Source: Butyrivibrio sp. (lineage in GTDB: Bacteria; Bacillota_A; Clostridia; Lachnospirales; Lachnospiraceae). From it: DNA of 62,005 nt. The DNA lies in contig JAILOW010000124.1 of the NCBI GenBank assembly GCA_024690635.1, forward strand, positions 1 through 62,005. Reading direction: 5' to 3'. Within the stretch, counting starts at the first letter, position 1, and every line of letters starts with the position of its first letter. The position numbers and the translations under genes were made by a program. Shown piece by piece: positions 8,039 through 16,586 of the stretch. Below the pieces are notes generated by a model that worked only from the letters and a program-made list of their open reading frames with translations, was not told the DNA's origin and did not search any database.

Positions 8039-9037
8039 TTATGCTTCCTTTTTACTCTTAAAGAACTTGAAAGCATAGCTTGCGCCAACCAGGATGGCAA
8101 CTACCACCAACGCACCGACAATACCGGAAAAACTTGTTCCGATAGCAGCTTCGCTTCCCTTGAATGCGTAATCGGGAAGAAGTGATGTGGTCTCCTGAAT
8201 GCCTGCCATGGTGTCATATACACCGCCTGCAGCTTCAAGTTCTGTTGTGCCTGCAACCTTCTCCATGGACCACTCAAGTCCGTCGGGAAATGCAGAAGCA
8301 AAGAGTGAAACAATGCCGCCTGCAATTGCTGCAAGTACGCCGAGTACTGTGATTGTATTTTTGAAGGAAAGCTTGCCTTCCTCAGTTGTCTTTTCTCCAG
8401 CGCCCCAGAGAAGTTCAGGTCTTGCCTCGTTTACAAAAACAAGAACAGCTGCGGTGATAAGTCCCTCAACAAATCCGATAGCCAGATGGATAGGCTGCAT
8501 GGTTGCAAGGAATACGCTAAAAGGCAGCTCTGTTACCCCCGACAGCAATGTCTCGATGGTAACCGAAAATGCTCCAAGCTGAAGCGTCAGCACGCATCCC
8601 AGTATAGATGCAGCTATGATCTTAGCTCTTGTGGCTCCTTTCTTCATCATGGGTCTCCAGATAAGCAGAGCCCCTACAAAGCAGCCGTAAAAGGCCATAT
8701 TCCAAACATTACATCCAAGTGCCAATAGTCCTCCGTCAGCAAATAACAAACACTGAACCAGAAGAACTCCTATCATGGTAAGAAATCCCGCAAAGGGTCC
8801 AAGCATTGCTGAAAGCATCATGCCTCCGCAAAGATGTCCTGAAGATCCGGTTCCGGGAATGGTGAAGTTGAGCATCTGTGTAGCGAATACAAAAGCTCCC
8901 ATAACACCCATAACAGGGATCTTTTTAGGATCGTTTTCCTTTCTTACCTCTTTTACAGAAACTGCAGCAGCTCCTGTTGAAAGTACATACATTGTTCCTG
9001 CAACCGCGGGGGCTACAAGGGCGTCAGCCATATGCAT
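8039..9037 (-). CDS. cbiM: Cobalt/nickel-binding membrane subunit CbiM fused to a PDGLE (CbiN-like) domain
   Basis: The substrate-binding subunit of the ECF importer. The frame opens upstream at a GTG (9058), but the start at 9037 (MHMADALVAP) is preferred. SD GGGAGG sits correctly only for it, and the free N-terminus plus His2 coordinate the metal in CbiM/NikM proteins. Conserved PGTGSSGHLCGG (residues about 63-74) lies in the metal pocket. Residues about 230-332 form a second part with FPDGLEW, the hallmark of the CbiN/NikN PDGLE domain, so no separate cbiN is needed. Seven or more membrane helices are visible. Whether the metal is Co or Ni cannot be read here. Confidence 0.92.
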   Translation of the reverse strand: MHMADALVAPAVAGTMYVLSTGAAAVSVKEVRKENDPKKIPVMGVMGAFVFATQMLNFTIPGTGSSGHLCGGMMLSAMLGPFAGFLTMIGVLLVQCLLFADGGLLALGCNVWNMAFYGCFVGALLIWRPMMKKGATRAKIIAASILGCVLTLQLGAFSVTIETLLSGVTELPFSVFLATMQPIHLAIGFVEGLITAAVLVFVNEARPELLWGAGEKTTEEGKLSFKNTITVLGVLAAIAGGIVSLFASAFPDGLEWSMEKVAGTTELEAAGGVYDTMAGIQETTSLLPDYAFKGSEAAIGTSFSGIVGALVVVAILVGASYAFKFFKSKKEA

Positions 9038-9066
9038 AGTCATTACCTCCCAAAACACTCGTAAAT

Positions 9067-9117
9067 TACTGATTTTAATGCTTTATCAGTATAGAGTACG
9101 AGGGAAAGCTCTCACAA
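9067..9117 (-). promoter_or_regulatory. cbiM promoter with overlapping inverted repeat (possible operator)
   Basis: TTGTGA (9112-9117), an 18-bp spacer and TATACT (9088-9093) form a promoter. The inverted repeat TACTGAT-N11-ATCAGTA (9067-9073 and 9085-9091 on the plus strand) begins inside the -10 and covers the expected start site, the usual place for a repressor. The arms do not match the NikR consensus, so the regulator is unknown. Confidence 0.45.
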
Positions 9118-9118
9118 G

Positions 9119-9130
9119 CCCCCCGGGGGG
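9119..9130. other. Perfect CCCCCCGGGGGG palindrome
   Basis: Twelve bases of C6G6 stand alone in AT-rich DNA between mtnA and cbiM, just upstream of the cbiM -35. On either strand T- or A-rich bases follow after a few positions, so it may be part of a weak bidirectional terminator or a protein site. Confidence 0.4.
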
Positions 9131-9171
9131 ATGTTTTTTGAAAAAAATGTATATTTACGGGCATTAGAATA

Positions 9172-10254
9172 TCAATTTCCGGAAAACAGTTCTCCGATAG
9201 CTTTATCATAAGGTGCCCTGAGTATTCCGTGCTCGGTTATGATACCTGTTATAAGCTCATTGTCCGTCACATCAAAGGCAGGGTTATACACCTTGACGCC
9301 TGCGGGAGCCATGGGCTCTTTGTACCACATGTCCGTCACTTCCTCAGGCTTTCTCTGTTCGATGTTTATATCATCACCTGTTTTGGTGTTAATATCAATA
9401 GTTGATGTTGGTGCGCATACATAGAAAGGTATTCCGTATCTTTTTGCCACCGTGGCAACAACGCTGGTTCCTATCTTGTTGGCTGCATCTCCGTTGGCAG
9501 CAACCCTGTCGCATCCCACAAAAATAGCATTTATAGCTCCGCTCTTCATAAGAGAAGCTGACATATTGTCACAAAGAAGTGTAGTATCTATTCCTGCGGA
9601 GTGAAGTTCAAATGCAGTAAGTCTTGCCCCCTGTAAAAGAGGTCTGGTTTCATCGCAGTATACTCTTATGTTCATGCCCTTTTCATGGGCAAGATACATT
9701 GGAGCAGTAGCGGTTCCGTACTTGCATGTGGCAAGCTGTCCGGCGTTGCAGTGAGTCAGGATCCCGTCGCCATCCTTTATGAGTGTCACTCCATACTCAC
9801 CGATCTTCCTGCAGACCTCAACGTCCTCATCCTTGATGCGCTGAGATTCCACGCGCATTTCATCTATAACCGCCTTGCGGTCAAATGTGCCGCCAAGTTC
9901 TACGGAAACAAAATCCCTTACATGTCTTTCCATTCTCTTTAAAGCCCAGGAAAGATTAACGGCTGTAGGTCTTGAAGAATTAAGATAATCACTCTTTTCT
10001 CCAAATTCCTTCATAAACTCATCAAAGCTTTCTGCCGCAGAATGCTTCATAAGAAGATATATTCCAAAGCCTGCTGTTACTCCGATAGCAGGAGCTCCCC
10101 TTACCTGAAGAAGGTAAATGGCATCCCAGATCTCTTTTCCCGTATGAAGCCTTATGATCTCGATCCTGCCGGGCAAAAGCGTCTGATCGATGATCTCTAT
10201 GGCATCATCTTCATCTATAAGCGAAATTGTTTCATAATCCAAAATACTCTTCAT
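9172..10254 (-). CDS. mtnA: S-methyl-5-thioribose-1-phosphate isomerase
   Basis: A 360-residue aldose-ketose isomerase that converts methylthioribose 1-phosphate to methylthioribulose 1-phosphate in methionine salvage. Conserved segments are RGAPAIGVTAGFG, THCNAGQLATCKYGTA (catalytic Cys), DETRPLLQGARLTAFEL, and GCDRVAANGDAANKIGT (catalytic Asp). Other salvage genes are absent nearby, so it may act alone in a shunt, as seen in some anaerobes. It has SD AAAGGAG and follows the terminator of the butyrate operon. Confidence 0.94.
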   Translation of the reverse strand: MKSILDYETISLIDEDDAIEIIDQTLLPGRIEIIRLHTGKEIWDAIYLLQVRGAPAIGVTAGFGIYLLMKHSAAESFDEFMKEFGEKSDYLNSSRPTAVNLSWALKRMERHVRDFVSVELGGTFDRKAVIDEMRVESQRIKDEDVEVCRKIGEYGVTLIKDGDGILTHCNAGQLATCKYGTATAPMYLAHEKGMNIRVYCDETRPLLQGARLTAFELHSAGIDTTLLCDNMSASLMKSGAINAIFVGCDRVAANGDAANKIGTSVVATVAKRYGIPFYVCAPTSTIDINTKTGDDINIEQRKPEEVTDMWYKEPMAPAGVKVYNPAFDVTDNELITGIITEHGILRAPYDKAIGELFSGN

Positions 10255-10282
10255 TTCTTCTCCTTTATCTTAAGCAGGTATT

Positions 10283-10314
10283 TAAAACCGGCGACCAGAA
10301 AGGCCGCCGGTTTA
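10283..10314 (-). terminator. Terminator after etfA
   Basis: The minus-strand arms AAACCGGCG and CGCCGGTTT pair around an 11-nt loop with a short T-run in TTTTAAAT. It separates the butyrate operon from mtnA; some read-through is likely. Confidence 0.75.
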
Positions 10315-10347
10315 ATTGATCTTATTTAAGCTTATCTCAGCTCTTTA

Positions 10348-11397
10348 TCAGCCCTTTGAAGCAAGTGCTTCTTTAAGCTTTTTGTTAAGAGCGGGAACGA
10401 TCTTGTTGAGGTCGCCTACTACGCCGTAGTCAGCTACGTCAAAGATAGGTGCGTTCTCGTCCTTGTTGATAGCGATGATGAGGTCGGATTCCTCCATACC
10501 TGCAACGTGCTGGATAGCTCCGCTGATACCGATTGCGAAGTAAACCTTAGGACGAACTGTCTTACCTGTCTGACCAACCTGAAGATCCTTGGGCTTCCAG
10601 CCTGAATCTACAACTGCACGAGAGCAGGATACTGTTCCGTGAAGAGTCTCAGCAAGCTCATCAAGAAGCTTGAAGTTCTCAGGGCTTCCAACTCCACGTC
10701 CGCCTGATACAAGGATCTTTGCATCCTGGATATCAGCAACAGTTGAAACAGCCTTAACGATCTCAAGGATCTTGGTGTAGCAATCGTTCTCCTTGAAGCC
10801 GGGATTGTACTCTACAACCTCTGCCTTTGCTCCCTTGTTGGGAGTGATCTTCTGCATAACGCCGGGACGAACCGTAGCCATCTGAGGACGGAAGTCAGGG
10901 CATGCAATAGTAGCGATGGTGTTTCCACCGAAAGCAGGACGGGTCATAAGAAGTTGTTTGTGCTTCTGCTCCTGTCCCTCAGCTACTGTAAGAGGGAAAT
11001 CTCCGATATCAAGCTGTGTACAGTCAGCTGTAAGACCTGTGTGTACACGGGATGATACACGAGGGCCAAGGTCACGTCCGATGGCTGTTGCGCCTACCAG
11101 AAGGATCTCAGGCTTGAACTCGCCGATTACAGATGCAAGAGCGTGTGTGTAAGGCTCTGTGCGGTAATCCTTAAGTTCGGGATCATCTACAACAATTACT
11201 CTGTCTGCGCCGTACTCAGCAAGAGTGTCAACAAGATTGCCAACCTTATCGCCAAGAAGGACTGCAGTTACTTTTTTCTCATCAAGATCTTTTGCAAGAT
11301 CTTTTGCCTTGCCCAGAAGCTCCAATGCGATGCTAGAAAGCTCGTTGTCTACCTGCTGAGCAAATATAAATACACCCTTATATTCTTCTAAAGACAT
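10348..11397 (-). CDS. etfA: Electron transfer flavoprotein alpha subunit
   Basis: A 349-residue EtfA that binds FAD and passes electrons between EtfB and butyryl-CoA dehydrogenase. The C-terminal FAD domain shows SGGRGVGSPENF, SRAVVDSGW, QVGQTGKTVRPKVYFAIGISGAIQH and the terminal NKDENAPIFDVADYGVVGD. The start at 11397 is chosen over an upstream frame start (11457) because it has AAGGAG eight bases before and the longer form would overlap etfB. No N-terminal ferredoxin domain is present. In clostridia this complex bifurcates electrons from NADH to crotonyl-CoA and ferredoxin. Confidence 0.95.
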   Translation of the reverse strand: MSLEEYKGVFIFAQQVDNELSSIALELLGKAKDLAKDLDEKKVTAVLLGDKVGNLVDTLAEYGADRVIVVDDPELKDYRTEPYTHALASVIGEFKPEILLVGATAIGRDLGPRVSSRVHTGLTADCTQLDIGDFPLTVAEGQEQKHKQLLMTRPAFGGNTIATIACPDFRPQMATVRPGVMQKITPNKGAKAEVVEYNPGFKENDCYTKILEIVKAVSTVADIQDAKILVSGGRGVGSPENFKLLDELAETLHGTVSCSRAVVDSGWKPKDLQVGQTGKTVRPKVYFAIGISGAIQHVAGMEESDLIIAINKDENAPIFDVADYGVVGDLNKIVPALNKKLKEALASKG

Positions 11398-11425
11398 GAT
11401 TTTTCTCCTTATACTAATAATATAA

Positions 11426-12217
11426 TCAGATGATATGCTTCTCTTCGAGCTTTCCAAACAGATAATCTACTGCCTCATCAGCTGAATCGGCAACGATCTT
11501 TTCGCCGGCACCCTTCTTTACCTTGTCGGAAGCCTTTGCGATCTGAGTAGGAGATCCCTTAAGACCGATGTTGGAATCATCAACATCCTTAAGATCTGCT
11601 CTTCCCCAAACGGTTACTTCTTTCTCGAATGCATCGAAGATTCCGCCGGGAGTCATGTAACGGGGCTCGCCAAGCTCTGCAAGAGCTGTGATAAGGCAAG
11701 GCATCTTAGCCTCAACCATGTGATAACGATCCTCGAACTGTCTCTTTACAACAACCTTCTTTGCCTTCTCGTCAACTTTGATCTCTTCTGCATAAGAGAT
11801 AACAGGAAGTCCAAGGTGCTCAGAAATCTGAGGACCAACCTGAGCTGTATCTCCATCGATAGCCTGACGGCCTGTGATAACAAGATCATAATCGAGATTT
11901 CTGAGTGCGCCGGCAATTGTGGAAGATGTTGCCCATGTGTCAGCACCACCAAGTACACGGTCTGTTACAAGGATTGCCTTGTCAGCACCCATTGCCATAG
12001 CCTCTCTGAGAACTGCCTCAGCCTTGGGAAGACCCATGGTTACAACAGTTACCTCTGCGCCATACTCATCCTTAAGACGAAGAGCAGCCTCGAGACCAGC
12101 CTTGTCATCAGGATTCATGATTGCAAGCATAGCGCCTCTATCCAATGTTCCATCGGGTTTGAACTTAACGCCGCCCTTTGTATCAGGGACCTGCTTAATG
12201 CAAACTACTACTTTCAT
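11426..12217 (-). CDS. etfB: Electron transfer flavoprotein beta subunit
   Basis: A 263-residue EtfB. NPDDKAGLEAALRLKDEYG near residue 36 and VITGRQAIDGDTAQVGPQI (about 113-131) are the nucleotide-binding segments. The latter is the form seen in bifurcating Etfs that hold a second FAD instead of AMP; this reading comes from family knowledge and is not proven here. It precedes etfA by 28 bases and follows bcd. Confidence 0.95.
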   Translation of the reverse strand: MKVVVCIKQVPDTKGGVKFKPDGTLDRGAMLAIMNPDDKAGLEAALRLKDEYGAEVTVVTMGLPKAEAVLREAMAMGADKAILVTDRVLGGADTWATSSTIAGALRNLDYDLVITGRQAIDGDTAQVGPQISEHLGLPVISYAEEIKVDEKAKKVVVKRQFEDRYHMVEAKMPCLITALAELGEPRYMTPGGIFDAFEKEVTVWGRADLKDVDDSNIGLKGSPTQIAKASDKVKKGAGEKIVADSADEAVDYLFGKLEEKHII

Positions 12218-12275
12218 TTCTATTCTCCTTCGCTATATTTGTCAAAAGAATTATATCCACGGTAGGTGTCGGTGA

Positions 12276-13436
12276 TTACTTAAGTAAGTCGCCTGAAATT
12301 ACCATTCTCTGAACCTCAGATGTTCCTTCGTAGATCTCTGTGATCTTAGCATCACGCATCATTCTCTCTACTTCGTACTCTCTGATGTATCCATATCCGC
12401 CGTGAAGCTGTACAGCCTTGGTTGTAACATCCATCGCAACCTCAGCGGCAAAGAGCTTAGCCTTTGCAGCTTCTACTGAATAACGATCACAATTCTTCTT
12501 TGCATCTGCTGCAGCGTAAACAAGCATCTTAGCAGCTTCACACTGTGTAGCCATGTTTGCAAGCTGGAACTGTGTATTCTGGAACTGACCGATAGCACGT
12601 CCGAACTGCTTTCTCTCTTTAACATACTCAACTGTTCTGTCAAGAGCGCCCTCAGCGATACCAAGAGCCTGAGCAGCGATACCGATACGTCCGCCGTCAA
12701 GAGTATGCATAGCGATAGGGAAGCCCTTTCCGCGAGCACCAAGAAGGTTCTCTGCAGGAATATGGCAATCCTGGAAGATAAGCTCGTATGTGGATGATCC
12801 ACGGATACCCATCTTGTTCTCTTTTGTTCCGAAGGTGAAGCCGGGAGTTCCCTTCTCAACGATGAATGCTGAGAACTTCTTCTGCTTTCTGCCCTTCTTG
12901 TCTTCTACGATGTCGGTGTAAGCGATGATGATGTAAACATCAGCAACCTCACCGTTTGTGATAAAGCACTTTGAGCCGTTAAGGATCCACTCCTTACCGT
13001 CTTCTGAAAGAACAGCCTTGGTCTGAACGCCCTGAGCGTCTGTTCCTGCCATGGGCTCTGTAAGTCCGAAAGCACCAAGCTTCTCACCCTTTGCAAGGGG
13101 AACGAGGTACTTCTGCTTCTGCTCTTCTGTTCCGTATGTCATGATAGGATCGCAGCAAAGAGATGTGTGTGCAGATACGATAACTGCTGTAGTTCCGCAA
13201 ACCTTTGCAAGTTCCTCAACACACATAACGTATGTAAGAGGATCGCATCCCTGTCCGCCGTACTCCTTGGGAATCGGAATACCCATGAAACCGTACTTCT
13301 GCATCTTCTTTACGGTCTCCATAGGGAACTCCTCTGTCTCATCAACGTCTATTGCATGAGGCTTAACTTCTTTTTCTGCAAATTCTCTGAAAAGAGCTCT
13401 CGCCATTTCATGTTGCTGATCAAGCTGAAAATCCAT
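12276..13436 (-). CDS. bcd: Butyryl-CoA dehydrogenase
   Basis: A 386-residue acyl-CoA dehydrogenase that reduces crotonyl-CoA to butyryl-CoA with EtfAB. Visible are the FAD/substrate motif [13 protein letters not shown], the C-terminal helix [12 protein letters not shown] and the catalytic Glu in IYEGTSEVQ near residue 368. The length is exact for the family. It lies in the thl-crt-hbd-bcd-etfBA operon. The flavin-linked bifurcation with EtfAB conserves energy as reduced ferredoxin. Confidence 0.96.
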   Translation of the reverse strand: MDFQLDQQHEMARALFREFAEKEVKPHAIDVDETEEFPMETVKKMQKYGFMGIPIPKEYGGQGCDPLTYVMCVEELAKVCGTTAVIVSAHTSLCCDPIMTYGTEEQKQKYLVPLAKGEKLGAFGLTEPMAGTDAQGVQTKAVLSEDGKEWILNGSKCFITNGEVADVYIIIAYTDIVEDKKGRKQKKFSAFIVEKGTPGFTFGTKENKMGIRGSSTYELIFQDCHIPAENLLGARGKGFPIAMHTLDGGRIGIAAQALGIAEGALDRTVEYVKERKQFGRAIGQFQNTQFQLANMATQCEAAKMLVYAAADAKKNCDRYSVEAAKAKLFAAEVAMDVTTKAVQLHGGYGYIREYEVERMMRDAKITEIYEGTSEVQRMVISGDLLK

Positions 13437-13461
13437 TATAATTTCCTCCGTTTTTTATAGA

Positions 13462-14334
13462 TTACTTATCTGTGGGAACCTTATTTCCATCAGCGTAGTT
13501 GTAGAATCCGATGCCGGTCTTAACGCCAAGCTTCTTGCCGCGAACCATCTTACGAAGAAGAGGGCATGCACGATACTTGGAATCACCTGTCTCGCTGTAA
13601 AGAACGTCCATGATAGCAAGAACGATATCAAGTCCGATGTAATCGCCCAGCTCAAGGGGTCCCATAGGATGGTTACATCCAAGCTTCATAGCTGTGTCGA
13701 TACCTGCGATATCTGAAACGCCCTCTGAATATACGAAGATACCTTCGTTGATCATGGGAACAAGGATTCTGTTAACAACGAAGCCTGCCGCCTCGTTTAC
13801 CTGAACAGGAGTCTTTCCAAGGTCTTCTGAGATCTTCTTGATCTTGTCAACCATGTCGTCGGGAGTGTTTGCACCCTGGATAACCTTAACCAGCTTCATA
13901 ACAGGAGCGGGATTGAAGAAGTGCATTCCGATGATAGGCTTTGAAAGGCCTGAGCCGATCTCTGTGATTGAAAGAGATGATGTGTTTGATGCAAAGATGC
14001 AATCAGGATTCTTAACAACGTTCTCCTGAAGCTCTTTGAAAAGATTCTTCTTGATGTCCATAACTTCAAGAGCAGCCTCTACTACGAGATCTGCATCTGC
14101 ACAGATTTCATTGAGACCTGTCTGGATCTTACCTGTGATCTTGTCAGCCTCTTCCTGTGTCTTCTTTCCCTTGGCAACCTGCTTGTCAAGGCCCTTCTTG
14201 ATCTTGGCGAAACCGCCCTCGGCAAATTCAGTCTTGATATCGCAAAGATAAACCTTCTCTACGGTTTCAGCCTGAGCAAATGTCTGGGCAATTCCTGAAC
14301 CCATTGTACCTGCACCAATAACAGCTACTTTCAT
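13462..14334 (-). CDS. hbd: 3-hydroxybutyryl-CoA dehydrogenase
   Basis: A 290-residue NAD(P)-dependent enzyme that reduces acetoacetyl-CoA to 3-hydroxybutyryl-CoA. The dinucleotide fold begins GAGTMGSGIAQ (7-17). The catalytic Ser/His pair is in ASNTSSLSITEI and GMHFFNPAPVMKLVKV, and NRILVPMINEG is conserved in the C-terminal dimer domain. It lies between crt and bcd with short spacers. Confidence 0.96.
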   Translation of the reverse strand: MKVAVIGAGTMGSGIAQTFAQAETVEKVYLCDIKTEFAEGGFAKIKKGLDKQVAKGKKTQEEADKITGKIQTGLNEICADADLVVEAALEVMDIKKNLFKELQENVVKNPDCIFASNTSSLSITEIGSGLSKPIIGMHFFNPAPVMKLVKVIQGANTPDDMVDKIKKISEDLGKTPVQVNEAAGFVVNRILVPMINEGIFVYSEGVSDIAGIDTAMKLGCNHPMGPLELGDYIGLDIVLAIMDVLYSETGDSKYRACPLLRKMVRGKKLGVKTGIGFYNYADGNKVPTDK

Positions 14335-14376
14335 TTTTGTGTCCTCCTAAACTTATATTTAAAATTTGATATGTGT

Positions 14377-15171
14377 TTACTTATTCTGGAAGTCAACTAC
14401 CTTAACCTTTGCAGGGTCATCTTTCTTTCTGAGGAAGTTAGCCATTCCCTCTTTCTGATCGTATGACTCGAAGCATGAGCCAAAGAGTTTTTCTTCTATA
14501 ACAAGTGCAGCATCGATATCTGTCTGAAGACCGTCGTTGATAGCCTTCTTGCAAGCGCGAACTGCGATGGGAGCGTTAGCTGCGATGGTGGAAGCCATCT
14601 TTTCAGCTGCTGCCAGAAGTTCTTCCTGAGGATATACAGCATTTACAAGACCGATTCTGAGAGCCTCGTCAGCCTTGATGTTACGTGCTGTGTAAATAAG
14701 CTGTTTAGCCATTCCTGCACCGATAAGACGTGCAAGTCTCTGTGTTCCGCCAAATCCGGGTGTGATGCCAAGACCAACCTCAGGCTGTCCGAACATAGCA
14801 TTGTCTGAGCATATACGAATGTCACAGCTCATAGAGATCTCACATCCGCCGCCAAGTGCAAAGCCGTTAACAGCTGCGATAACAGGAACAGGGAACTGCT
14901 CGATCTTGCGGAAAACATCATTTCCCTTCTTGCCGAATGCCTCTCCCTCAGCCTTGGTCAGTGTGCTCATCTCTCCGATATCAGCACCTGCAACAAATGA
15001 CTTCTCGCCTGCACCTGTGAGAACAACTGCTCTTACAGTGTTAAGATCAAGTCCGTCAAAAGCAGCATCAAGATCCTCAAGAACCTGAGAATTCAGAGCG
15101 TTGAGAGCCTCGGGACGGTTGATGGTGATAACAGCGATCTTATCCTTTAATTCTACATTTACAAAACCCAT
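14377..15171 (-). CDS. crt: 3-hydroxybutyryl-CoA dehydratase (crotonase)
   Basis: A 264-residue crotonase that dehydrates 3-hydroxybutyryl-CoA to crotonyl-CoA. The oxyanion-hole and catalytic Glu regions are complete: FVAGADIGEM, FALGGGCEISMSCD (first Glu) and FGQPEVGLGITPGFGGTQRL (second Glu). It is the second gene of the operon, after a stem-loop that separates it from thl. Confidence 0.95.
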   Translation of the reverse strand: MGFVNVELKDKIAVITINRPEALNALNSQVLEDLDAAFDGLDLNTVRAVVLTGAGEKSFVAGADIGEMSTLTKAEGEAFGKKGNDVFRKIEQFPVPVIAAVNGFALGGGCEISMSCDIRICSDNAMFGQPEVGLGITPGFGGTQRLARLIGAGMAKQLIYTARNIKADEALRIGLVNAVYPQEELLAAAEKMASTIAANAPIAVRACKKAINDGLQTDIDAALVIEEKLFGSCFESYDQKEGMANFLRKKDDPAKVKVVDFQNK

Positions 15172-15195
15172 TTCCTATACCTCCTGATAAATTGA

Positions 15196-15229
15196 AGTAG
15201 CCTGCATGGAAAAAACGCAGCAGGCTACT
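15196..15229 (-). other. Stem-loop between thl and crt
   Basis: A perfect 10-bp stem (AGTAGCCTGC/GCAGGCTACT) around a 14-nt loop lies in the 68-base gap between thl and crt. No T-run follows on the minus strand, so it is unlikely to be a full terminator. It could stabilise the thl message or give partial attenuation so that thl exceeds the downstream genes. Confidence 0.6.
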
Positions 15230-15239
15230 GATTTTTATA

Positions 15240-16430
15240 TTACTCGTACTTCTCTACAACAGTAGCGCATCCCATGCCGCCACCGATGCAAAGTGTTGCA
15301 AGACCCTTCTTTGCGTCAGGTCTCTTAGCCATTTCGTGAAGAAGTGTAACGAGGATACGGCAGCCTGATGCTCCAACGGGATGTCCGAGAGCGATAGCTC
15401 CGCCGTTTACGTTAACCTTGCTCATATCAAAGCCAAGATCCTTGGCAACTGCAACTGACTGTGCTGCAAATGCCTCGTTAGCCTCGATAAGATCAAGATC
15501 ATCTACTGTAAGGTTAACCTTCTTAAGAACCTTCTTGGTAGCAGCAACAGGGCCGATACCCATAACCTCAGGCTCAACACCTGCAAGAGCTCCGCCTACC
15601 CATGTAGCCATAGGCTTAACACCAAGCTCTTTAGCCTTCTCTTCGCTCATAACAACGATAGCTGCAGCGCCGTCGTTGATACCTGAAGCGTTACCTGCTG
15701 TAACAAGTCCGCCCTCTTTGCCTGAGCAGCATTTAAGCTTTGCAAGAGTCTCTACGGTTGTGCCGGCACGAGGGCCCTCATCAACCTTGAAATCAACCAT
15801 TTCCTTTTTAACCTTTACGGGAACAGGAACGATCTCGTCGTTGAATCTGCCCTCAGCCATAGCCTTCTCGCACTTCTGCTGGCTGTTTGCTGAGAACTCG
15901 TCGAGTTCTTCTCTTGTAAGTCCCCATCTGTCGCAGATGTTCTCTGCTGTGATCATCATGTGATAGTGATTGAATGCATCTGTAAGAGCATCGTTTACCA
16001 TGGTATCAACCAATGTACCGTTGTTCATACGGTAACCGAAACGTGCATTGGGAAGTGCGAAAGGAGCCATTGACATGTTCTCCATACCGCCTGCTACAAC
16101 TATATCAGCTTCACCTGCAAGAATGAGGTCAGCCGCCATATTGACACAGTTAAGGCCTGAACCGCAAACTACGTTGATTGTAACTGCAGGAACCTCATTG
16201 GGAATACCTGCCTTGATAGAAGACTGTCTTGCTACGTTCTGTCCGAGGCCTGCCTGGATAACGCATCCCATGAGAACTTCATCAACATCAGCAGCCTTAA
16301 CGCCTGCTCTGTTTAAAGCTTCCTTAATAACAATAGAACCAAGTTCAGCTGCAGGTGTGTTGCTGAGTCCCCCGCCCATCTTGCCGATGGCTGTTCTGCA
16401 AGCGCCTGCCAATACTACTTTCTGTGCCAT
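15240..16430 (-). CDS. thl: Acetyl-CoA C-acetyltransferase (thiolase), copy 2, first gene of the butyrate operon
   Basis: A 396-residue thiolase that starts the butyrate pathway. It has C89 in NVVCGSG, the [11 protein letters not shown]is motif and the CIGGGMGCA second Cys. It aligns along its length with copy 1 (5.2-6.4 kb); the variable middle and C-terminal tail differ. It is the first gene of thl-crt-hbd-bcd-etfB-etfA, directly after a promoter with a Rex-like operator, so NADH/NAD+ control is likely. Confidence 0.95.
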   Translation of the reverse strand: MAQKVVLAGACRTAIGKMGGGLSNTPAAELGSIVIKEALNRAGVKAADVDEVLMGCVIQAGLGQNVARQSSIKAGIPNEVPAVTINVVCGSGLNCVNMAADLILAGEADIVVAGGMENMSMAPFALPNARFGYRMNNGTLVDTMVNDALTDAFNHYHMMITAENICDRWGLTREELDEFSANSQQKCEKAMAEGRFNDEIVPVPVKVKKEMVDFKVDEGPRAGTTVETLAKLKCCSGKEGGLVTAGNASGINDGAAAIVVMSEEKAKELGVKPMATWVGGALAGVEPEVMGIGPVAATKKVLKKVNLTVDDLDLIEANEAFAAQSVAVAKDLGFDMSKVNVNGGAIALGHPVGASGCRILVTLLHEMAKRPDAKKGLATLCIGGGMGCATVVEKYE

Positions 16431-16463
16431 AACCTATTACCTCCGTAATGTTTTCTTGTGAGA

Positions 16464-16481
16464 TTGATAAAAATTTATCAG
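16464..16481 (-). promoter_or_regulatory. Predicted Rex (redox repressor) operator
   Basis: The minus strand reads CTGATAAATTTTTATCAA, an inverted repeat (TGATAAA-TT-TTTATCA). It matches 11 of the 14 fixed positions of the Firmicute Rex consensus TTGTTAA-N4-TTAACAA. It begins about 10 bases after the -10 hexamer, so a bound repressor would block early transcription. Rex controls butyrate genes in clostridia. The assignment is by pattern only. Confidence 0.5.
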
Positions 16482-16490
16482 AACAGAATA

Positions 16491-16519
16491 ATTCTATCAT
16501 ATCGCCTAGACAAATGCAA
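16491..16519 (-). promoter_or_regulatory. Promoter of the butyrate operon
   Basis: TTGCAT (16514-16519), a 17-bp spacer and TAGAAT (16491-16496) with an extended TG (ATGATAGAAT). The predicted start site is near 16484, next to the Rex-like operator. Confidence 0.75.
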
Positions 16520-16520
16520 C

Positions 16521-16550
16521 AAAAATAGCTCCCCGCAGGGAGCTATTTTA
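16521..16550 (-). terminator. Terminator after hpf
   Basis: AAAATAGCTCCC and GGGAGCTATTTTT form a stem with a short TGCG loop and a T-run on the minus strand. The stem is nearly symmetrical and could also act on plus-strand transcripts. Confidence 0.85.
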
Positions 16551-16586
16551 TGAAAAATCTATAAATTGATAATTCTTTGTCAATAT

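Noticed and set aside
9059..9171. Cobalamin riboswitch upstream of cbiM
   Set aside because: The 113-base gap is too short and has no B12-box-like sequence; only the promoter and inverted repeat are seen.
10255..10347. SAM riboswitch in front of mtnA
   Set aside because: The 93 bases are fully explained by the etfA terminator and the mtnA ribosome site.
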